Below, piece after piece: positions 38,546-44,949 of a DNA stretch of 44,949 bases. Each line of letters begins with the position of its first letter. Within the stretch, counting starts at the first letter, position 1. The position numbers and the translations under genes were made by a program. The DNA lies in the NCBI GenBank assembly GCA_025459245.1, contig JALOQZ010000002.1, positions 1-44,949 on the forward strand, given 5' to 3'. Origin of the DNA: Pirellula sp. (GTDB taxonomy: Bacteria; Planctomycetota; Planctomycetia; Pirellulales; Pirellulaceae). The notes below the pieces were generated by a model. The model was not told where the DNA came from. It made no database searches and worked only from the letters and a program-made list of their open reading frames with translations.

Positions 38546-39991
38546 CTACGCGATGAGCTCTTGAACCGGTGCGACATGTTCAACGCCGACCAGCTTTTGG
38601 TCCAAGCCACTGTAAAAGTACGATAGCTTGTTCGGATCGAGCCCCATCTGGGTCAATACGGTCGCATGTAAGTTCTTCACATGCAGCGGGCGTTCGACGG
38701 CGGCGGCGCCAAGTTCATCGGTAGTCCCGACCGATTGGCCCCCTTTGATTCCACCGCCGGCCATCCACATAGTGAAGCCGTAGGAATTGTGATCCCGACC
38801 GGTGCTGGCTTGATACTCGGCGACCGGTTGTCGTCCGAATTCGCCACCCCATACCACCAGTGTACTGTCGAGAAGCCCTCGGCGTTTCAGATCTTTGAGC
38901 AAGGCTGCGATGGGTTTATCCGTTCGCCCCGCGTGTAGGTTATGGTTGGTCTCGAGGTCACCGTGTGCATCCCAGTTGGCGTCGTTGTGGGCACCACCCG
39001 AGTAGAGCTGGATGAACCGGACCCCGCGCTCGACCATGCGACGCGCGAGCAAGCAGCGTCTACCAAAGTCATCGGTCTTCGGATCACCGACTCCATAAAG
39101 GCTGAGGGTTTCCTGGGTTTCTTGGGACAAGTCGACCACTTCGGGGGCCGACTGCTGCATCTTGAACGCGAGCTCGTAGCTCTTGATCCGAGCGGCGAGC
39201 TCTGAGTTGTGAACACGCGGCTCCATGTGGGCTGCGTTATTTTCAGAGATCGCATCGATTAGCTCGCGTTGCAGTTCACGCGACACACCCGCCGGTGGCT
39301 GCAAATCGAGCAAAGGAGCTCCCTTGGCTCTCAAAATCGTTCCTTGGTAGTTGGCCGGCATGTAGCCGCTCGACCAGTTTTTCGCACCGCTGATCGGTCC
39401 TCCGGAGGGATCGAGCATCACGACATAGCCAGGCAAGTCTTCGTTGACCGTACCCAAGCCATAATTGATCCACGAACCCAGCGAGGGGGAACCGCTCAGG
39501 ATTTTGCCAGAATTCATCATCAACATTGCCGACCCGTGAATGGGAGAGTCAGCGGTCATGGAATGAAGGAATGCAATGTCGTCGACGCACTGCCCCAAAT
39601 TGGGAAATAGATCGCTTACCCACTTGCCGCACTCCCCGTATTGCTTGAACTTCCACCGAGGTTCAACAATGCGTCCCTCGTTGCGATGCCCACCGCGCCC
39701 GAATGTTTTCACGGCGATGGTTTTGTTGTCCATGCCGATCATGTTGGGTTTGTAATCGAACGTGTCGATCTGGCTGGGGCCACCATACATGAAGAGAAAA
39801 ATAACCGACTTGGCTTTCGCGGCTTCTTTAGGCAAATAAGCCGAGGGGACAGGTCTCTGCTGATCCGCATGCGCTTTCGCAAAGAATCCGTCACCAGAGA
39901 GGAACGATGTCAACGCGACACCACCGAATCCACAACCGGATTGCCAAAGGAATTCGCGACGCGTTCGTCCACAAAAATTTGATTTCGTCAT
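38546..39991 (-). CDS. DUF1501 domain protein
   Basis: RREFLWQSGCGFGGVALTSFLSGDG (Tat-like), VIFLFMYGGPSQIDTFDYKP, RPVAEYQASTGRDHNSYGFTMWMAGGGIKGG. Confidence 0.95.
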   Translation of the reverse strand: MTKSNFCGRTRREFLWQSGCGFGGVALTSFLSGDGFFAKAHADQQRPVPSAYLPKEAAKAKSVIFLFMYGGPSQIDTFDYKPNMIGMDNKTIAVKTFGRGGHRNEGRIVEPRWKFKQYGECGKWVSDLFPNLGQCVDDIAFLHSMTADSPIHGSAMLMMNSGKILSGSPSLGSWINYGLGTVNEDLPGYVVMLDPSGGPISGAKNWSSGYMPANYQGTILRAKGAPLLDLQPPAGVSRELQRELIDAISENNAAHMEPRVHNSELAARIKSYELAFKMQQSAPEVVDLSQETQETLSLYGVGDPKTDDFGRRCLLARRMVERGVRFIQLYSGGAHNDANWDAHGDLETNHNLHAGRTDKPIAALLKDLKRRGLLDSTLVVWGGEFGRQPVAEYQASTGRDHNSYGFTMWMAGGGIKGGQSVGTTDELGAAAVERPLHVKNLHATVLTQMGLDPNKLSYFYSGLDQKLVGVEHVAPVQELIA

Positions 39992-40009
39992 GGCTTAATC
40001 AAGTTTCCT

Positions 40010-42460
40010 TTAGTCCAAGTAGAGGAATTCGTTGCTGTTGAGCAGGACGAGACAATATTCGCGAAACGCATCCGATTCGCTCAATTGAAATTTGTCTCGC
40101 AAGATCTGAATGCGGCGCAAGCCACGTTCAATTTCCGATTGGTGCGCAGGACGCGTGTAAACTGCTTCGATCGCTTGCGCGAGTCGGTCCGCCAACAAGT
40201 CACCCTTTGTGGCCATATAATTGGCAAGCAGCGTTGCGTGCTTCTGAATAAAGGAACCGTTGAGCATGTTTAGAGCCTGTGCAGCCTGCGTTGTTAAAAA
40301 CCGTGCTTCGCAAGTCACATCGGTTTCTGGGAAGTCGAAGACCGAAAGCTCTGGTGGAACCAACGAGCGTTTAATGTGTATGTAGATGCTTCGGCGCGAC
40401 TGCTCTTTGTCGGAGGATTTGTTCCAGCCTTTGCCTGGAACACTTTGTCCCGCCTTCACGTCGTCCGAAACATCGGGATAGATGCTTGGGCCATATTTGG
40501 AGTATTCGATGCGTCCCGAAACCGCCAGCACCGAATCCCGAAGCTCTTCCGCGCTGAGACGCCTCGCATTGAATCTAGCGAAGAGATCGTTTTGCGGGTC
40601 CTTCTCAACATCGCTATCCATACCGATGGAGCTCTGCCGATAGGTCTCGCTCAAGAGCATCATTCGGTGAAGCGGTTTCAATCGCCAATCGTTTCGAACA
40701 AGCTCCTGCACCAAAAAGTCGAGTAGCTCAGGGTGCGTTGGCGGGTCTCCCATCTGCCCAAAGTTGTTTGCTGATCGAACAATCCCCCGCCCAAAATGAT
40801 GCTGCCAAATACGGTTCACAATCACTCTGCCTGTCAAGCGATTGGAATCCGCAGTAAGCCACTTAGCCAAAACAATTCGTCGGCCTGCCGAGCTGGCTCC
40901 CTCCGGTGGTTTGGAGATCTCCGGTGCAGCTTCTTGAAATAGTTCAGGGTAAGCGGGAGCAACCTTGTCCCCTTCGGCTTGCGGGGAGCCGCGAAGTAAA
41001 ATGTGAGTGTCAGGCGGTGAAGCATCTTTTCTTGCCAGTCCCAAACGAAACTCCGTTTGTAAACGTTCAAGCTTTTTTGTGACGTCATCTAATTCTTGTT
41101 TGAGCGACTCGTACTCCTTCCATTTTTCTTCGGAGAGATGGTCCTTTAATTTGGAGGCGATGACTTTGTCTCGGTCCGGACTCTTTGCGGCTGTTTTGTC
41201 TTCCTCGCTCATCGTAGCGATGCCTTCGTTTTCGATCTCACGGCGAAGACGGCGGATGACTTTCACGCGTTCTTTGAACTCAGCCGATTGTTGTCGAACT
41301 TCTTCGCTCGATACATCGATCTGAGAATTGCTTCGCTCGTCTCCTCGTTGGCCATAGGAGGTGACGTCACGGAGAAAGGCTACGAGTTGGTAGTAATCTT
41401 TCTGCGGGATTGGATCGATTTTGTGATCGTGGCATCGAGCGCAGTTTAGGGTAAGTCCCATCACCCCTTGGCCAATGGTGGTGACCAAGTCGTCGAATTC
41501 ATCAAAGCGAGCTTGGAGAGGATCGGCAGGTTCATCGTCCCAGATGCCAAGCCGATAGAAGCCTGTTGCGGTAAGGGATTCCGTTGTGGGAGATTCGACT
41601 TCATCTCCAGCCAACTGCTCGATAAGAAATTGCCGATAGGATTTGTCCTCATTAAACGACTCGATCACATAATCGCGGTAGTGGTACGCATTGGGTTTGG
41701 GGCCGTCGCGTTCAAAGCTGTTGGTTTCGGCGTATCGCACGACATCCAGCCAGTCGCGGGCCATCCTCTCACCGAATCGAGGGTCGGCGAGCAACCCGTC
41801 AACGATGGCTTCGTACGCGGTGTCCGTGGGGTTTGCGGCAAACGATTCCACGACCGAAGGATCGGGGGGGACGCCGAGCAGATCAAAGTAGAGGCGACGG
41901 ATCAAGGCTCTCGGTTCGGCTCGTCCGGCGGTTGCAAGTCCCTTTTCCCGCCAGCTCGCTTGGACAAATGCATCGATAGGGTTCTGGGTTGCGAACTGTT
42001 TCTCGCCCGCAAGCTGAGGGTCGAGCGAACTCGCTGGGATCGAGGGATCGGAAACCGGCAGAAAAGCCCAATGAGCTTTGTACTCGGCTCCCTGTTCGAT
42101 CCATTTGCGAATCAACTCGGCTTGTGAAGGAGTGAGCCCCTCCCCCTCCGGAGGCATGCGTACGGAGGGATCTTGGCTGGTGATCCGTTTGAGGATTTCG
42201 CTCTCGTCGGGGGATTTGGGAACGATCGCCCGACTGCCGCTATCCGCCTCGCGAATGGCCAGGTCGAATTCGTGCAGCGCAAGCCCCGATTCTTTGGTGT
42301 CGGTGCCATGGCAAGAGTAGCAATTCTTTGCCAGCAGCGGTCGAATCTGTTTGGCGAAATCGATGTCCGCCGCGTAGGTAGTTCGGCCCGAGGCTCCAAC
42401 GAAAGAAAGCAGGCAAATCAGTAGGCTGATCGAAGAAAGCAAGCGTCTGTATAAGAGCAT
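40010..42460 (-). CDS. PSCyt1-DUF1549-DUF1553 domain protein
   Basis: CYSCHGTDTKESGLALHEF, RLYFDLLGVPPDPS, NCARCHDHKIDPI, RVIVNRIWQHHFGRGIVRSANNFGQMGDPPTHPELLD. Confidence 0.95.
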   Translation of the reverse strand: MLLYRRLLSSISLLICLLSFVGASGRTTYAADIDFAKQIRPLLAKNCYSCHGTDTKESGLALHEFDLAIREADSGSRAIVPKSPDESEILKRITSQDPSVRMPPEGEGLTPSQAELIRKWIEQGAEYKAHWAFLPVSDPSIPASSLDPQLAGEKQFATQNPIDAFVQASWREKGLATAGRAEPRALIRRLYFDLLGVPPDPSVVESFAANPTDTAYEAIVDGLLADPRFGERMARDWLDVVRYAETNSFERDGPKPNAYHYRDYVIESFNEDKSYRQFLIEQLAGDEVESPTTESLTATGFYRLGIWDDEPADPLQARFDEFDDLVTTIGQGVMGLTLNCARCHDHKIDPIPQKDYYQLVAFLRDVTSYGQRGDERSNSQIDVSSEEVRQQSAEFKERVKVIRRLRREIENEGIATMSEEDKTAAKSPDRDKVIASKLKDHLSEEKWKEYESLKQELDDVTKKLERLQTEFRLGLARKDASPPDTHILLRGSPQAEGDKVAPAYPELFQEAAPEISKPPEGASSAGRRIVLAKWLTADSNRLTGRVIVNRIWQHHFGRGIVRSANNFGQMGDPPTHPELLDFLVQELVRNDWRLKPLHRMMLLSETYRQSSIGMDSDVEKDPQNDLFARFNARRLSAEELRDSVLAVSGRIEYSKYGPSIYPDVSDDVKAGQSVPGKGWNKSSDKEQSRRSIYIHIKRSLVPPELSVFDFPETDVTCEARFLTTQAAQALNMLNGSFIQKHATLLANYMATKGDLLADRLAQAIEAVYTRPAHQSEIERGLRRIQILRDKFQLSESDAFREYCLVLLNSNEFLYLD

Positions 42461-42608
42461 TTTATGCGGGGCTGTAGCAAGGGTGAGCAGGAGGGGAGCC
42501 CGGTGGGGCCGCTCTATTCTACTATTTGGTTCGCTTAGGAGGTATGTGATAGTTTGTCATCCAAGTAGAAAACGGGGCTTGCCGGGGGTGCGTTGGAGGT
42601 AAGACAAT

Positions 42609-42625
42609 TAACCATTTCTTAACAA
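42609..42625. promoter_or_regulatory. possible Pho-box-like direct repeat upstream of pstS
   Basis: TTAACCATTTCTTAACA: two TTAAC[C/A] hexamers with 11-bp period, 115-131 bp before the pstS ATG. Confidence 0.35.
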
Positions 42626-42739
42626 TTAGCTCCTTTAGAATTGACCGAGTTCTGGAACAATTCGCGAGCGAATGAACGTCAGTGGGAACGCTGTCGTTTC
42701 GCAAAGCTCGTGTTTCCTTTCCCCGTGCCGGCGAGAATC

Positions 42740-43720
42740 ATGCGATATCCAAAGACTTTCTACATCTTTTCCGTCCTCATGGCCGGAGCCTTGCTGGTTT
42801 CCCCCCAAGCCCAAGCGCAAAGCGTGGATCCCAAGCTGGCGGCCTACAAACCGAGTCCTGGGCCGTCTGGTCAACTCAAGTCGGTTGGCTCGGACACAAT
42901 GAATACACTGATGATCCAGTGGACCGAGAAATTTAAGACGTACTACAGGGGCGTTCGAACGGAGGTAGAGGGACAAGGGTCGTCGAAAGCGATGCCTGCC
43001 TTGATCGAAGGAGCTGCTAGCTTTGGTCCGATGAGCCGGGACGCGAAGACCAATGAAATCGCCGACTTTGAAAAGAAATTCGGTTACAAGCCTACCTTGT
43101 TGCCGACCGGAATCGATCTTCTGGCGATTTATGTCCACCGCGATTGCCCGCTGGATTCCATCACCCTTGAGCAGGCTGACGCGATCTTCTCGAGCACTCG
43201 GAAGTTGGGCAGCGAGCCCGTTCTGACTTGGGGGCAGCTCGGATTGACGGGGGAGTATGAGAAGCAACCGATCGCTCTGTTTGGCCGTAATGCGGCATCG
43301 GGAACCTACGGCTTTTTCAAAGAGAAGGTCTTGGGGAACGGGGATTTTCTCGATAGCGTGAATGAGCAGCCCGGGAGTACGGCCGTGATTTCGTCGATCG
43401 GGGAGAACAAGTTTGCCATGGGGTACAGCGGTATCGGTTACAAGACGGCCGCCGTAAAAGCTCTCAAGCTCTCTTTGAAGAAAGGCTCGCCAGCTATCGA
43501 GCCAACGGCAGAAAATGCCTACAATGGGTCCTACCCGCTGGCTCGGTACTTGTATTTGGCTGTGAACTACAAGCCGACCAGCAAACTGGAGCCTCTCCGC
43601 CGAGAATTCATCAAGTTCATCTTCAGCAAAGAAGGCCAAGAACTGTTGGTCAAAGATGGGTATTTCCCTGTCGATGCCAAGATTGCGGAAAAGGCTTTCA
43701 AGATGGTTGGCATCCAGTAA
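42740..43720 (+). CDS. pstS: phosphate ABC transporter substrate-binding protein (PstS-like)
   Basis: Signal peptide MRYPKTFYIFSVLMAGALLVSPQAQAQ; VGSDTMNTLMIQWTEKF, GQGSSKAMPALIEGAASFGPMSR, GRNAASGTYGFFKEKVLG. Confidence 0.92.
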   Translation: MRYPKTFYIFSVLMAGALLVSPQAQAQSVDPKLAAYKPSPGPSGQLKSVGSDTMNTLMIQWTEKFKTYYRGVRTEVEGQGSSKAMPALIEGAASFGPMSRDAKTNEIADFEKKFGYKPTLLPTGIDLLAIYVHRDCPLDSITLEQADAIFSSTRKLGSEPVLTWGQLGLTGEYEKQPIALFGRNAASGTYGFFKEKVLGNGDFLDSVNEQPGSTAVISSIGENKFAMGYSGIGYKTAAVKALKLSLKKGSPAIEPTAENAYNGSYPLARYLYLAVNYKPTSKLEPLRREFIKFIFSKEGQELLVKDGYFPVDAKIAEKAFKMVGIQ

Positions 43721-43791
43721 ACGACGGACTGTTTACCCCTATTTGCGACGGAATGATTTTTACGGACTGACCTCGCACTGAAGCGAAACTC

Positions 43792-44949
43792 GTGAATCAA
43801 ACCGAAAACGTAACCATCCGCCCCCATCGGGACCGCAATTCGTCTCGCTGGGTTCGCATGTCGGACAGGATCGCAAAACAGGTCATCACCATTGGGGGAA
43901 TCGGCACGATCTTTGTCGTGATGTTGGTAGTTTTCGTGCTTCTGGGAAACGTGCTCCCACTTTTTCAGTCCAATCGGTCCGAACCTCTCGCGTCCATTAA
44001 AATTTCGAACGCATCTCCAGTTCTTGCCGCTGGGGTGGACGAATACGGCGAAGTTTTGTGGACCATCGACGCGTCGTCGACGATGCGGTTTTATTCCATT
44101 AGCTCGGGACAATCGCTCGGGATCTACACGCCTGGGGACGTCGACGCGAGCGGAAACACTGAATCCAACGAGGAAGCGGAATCGAAAGAGGAGACGAAGC
44201 GGCGAGCCGTTTGTGTCTCGGTCGCCGACGATGATGCCAGTTTGCTGGTCGGCTATGAAGATGGCTCGGTTCGGCCTATCACCTTTGGCTATGACGTATC
44301 GTTTTTGAAAGTGGCCGATCTGCCCGCGGACATCCAATTTCAGGATCGGGACTGGGCTGTTTTCGACAATGCAATTTATCAGCAAACGAATTCGGGTCTC
44401 GTCCGACGCCAACGGGTGGACAGGCTAGTATTCCACCCGACGATTCCCTTGTTCTCGTCACCCGTTGTGGCGGTTGATTGGAAAACGCCTCAAGCGGTTT
44501 CCAGCTTCGACGCCTCGATGACTTGGGTGTGGGCCGCCACCGATGGCAAAGGGGTGGTGCTCAGCAAGACAGAGAACAAGGTCAACCCTATCACCGACGC
44601 TATTTCGCAGGAATCGGTGACTTGGAAGGATGGGGGCGAAGCGGGAAATCGATCGGCTTGGTATGGATTGATGATCGATAGTCGCGGCTCGAGCTTGTCC
44701 GCAATCGATCGAGATGGCAAGATCACCTATTGGAACGCCGAGAGCGATGGAAAACTTTCCGTGTCGAAAACCCATCTCTCTCTTGCTGGTAGTGAAAGTC
44801 AGCTCACCTGCAGTGTTCCGCTGCTGGGACGAACGTCCTTGATGATTGGCGCCCAATCAGGGCATATCGAAGCGGTCGCCATGTCCGCCGTCGATCAAAG
44901 CCAGGAGCTCATGTCGATACATCGGTTTGAAGGTCGACTCGGCGGTGTC
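43792..44949 (+). CDS. phosphate ABC transporter permease (PstC-like), truncated by window end
   Basis: GTG start; MNQTENVTIRPHRDRNSSRWVRMSDRIAKQVITIGGIGTIFVVMLVVFVLLGNVLPLFQSN... frame read as open and absent from the ORF track; follows pstS on the same strand. Confidence 0.75.
   Translation, partial: MNQTENVTIRPHRDRNSSRWVRMSDRIAKQVITIGGIGTIFVVMLVVFVLLGNVLPLFQSNRSEPLASIKISNASPVLAAGVDEYGEVLWTIDASSTMRFYSISSGQSLGIYTPGDVDASGNTESNEEAESKEETKRRAVCVSVADDDASLLVGYEDGSVRPITFGYDVSFLKVADLPADIQFQDRDWAVFDNAIYQQTNSGLVRRQRVDRLVFHPTIPLFSSPVVAVDWKTPQAVSSFDASMTWVWAATDGKGVVLSKTENKVNPITDAISQESVTWKDGGEAGNRSAWYGLMIDSRGSSLSAIDRDGKITYWNAESDGKLSVSKTHLSLAGSESQLTCSVPLLGRTSLMIGAQSGHIEAVAMSAVDQSQELMSIHRFEGRLGGV

Noticed and set aside
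42635-43639. 334-aa minus ORF opposite pstS
   Set aside because: Antisense to a clear PstS gene; no domain.
1-44949. tRNA, rRNA, prophage, toxin-antitoxin or defence islands
   Set aside because: Read through both strands and the ORF track; nothing supportable found.

Overview
Chromosomal window that looks like a planctomycete (Pirellulaceae-like). Support for this: DUF1501 and PSCyt1/DUF1549/DUF1553 proteins, an ECF sigma factor next to a TPR Ser/Thr kinase, three Hanks-type kinases, and a DUF6655-like lipoprotein. I support about 32 coding regions. They include glpK-glpD-glpF, accA, panC, purQ, pstS plus a pstC-like permease, a beta-CASP nuclease, a DnaJ-class chaperone, an alpha-amylase and a C-terminal HINT (intein-like) protein. 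I saw no rRNA, tRNA or CRISPR. The most interesting signal is not a gene. (1) A 28-bp sequence with the 11-6-11 architecture of a XerC/XerD dif site (ACGTCCGATAA-TGTTTC-TTATGTTCGGT, 15356-15383) lies in the only sizeable gene-free stretch in that part of the window. (2) About 36 hand-counted GGGNAGGG octamers (identical to the E. coli FtsK KOPS consensus), often as overlapping (GGGNA)n clusters, are strand-polarised: almost all on + left of the dif-like site and almost all on - right of it. They therefore converge on it. Together these suggest the window spans the chromosome terminus / dimer-resolution site. Other signals are a ~60-65 bp interspersed inverted-repeat element (3 copies, one supplying stop codons to two convergent genes), an IS21-end-like multi-repeat remnant beside dif, and a Pho-box-like direct repeat upstream of pstS. 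All counts and coordinates were made by eye; no searches were run.
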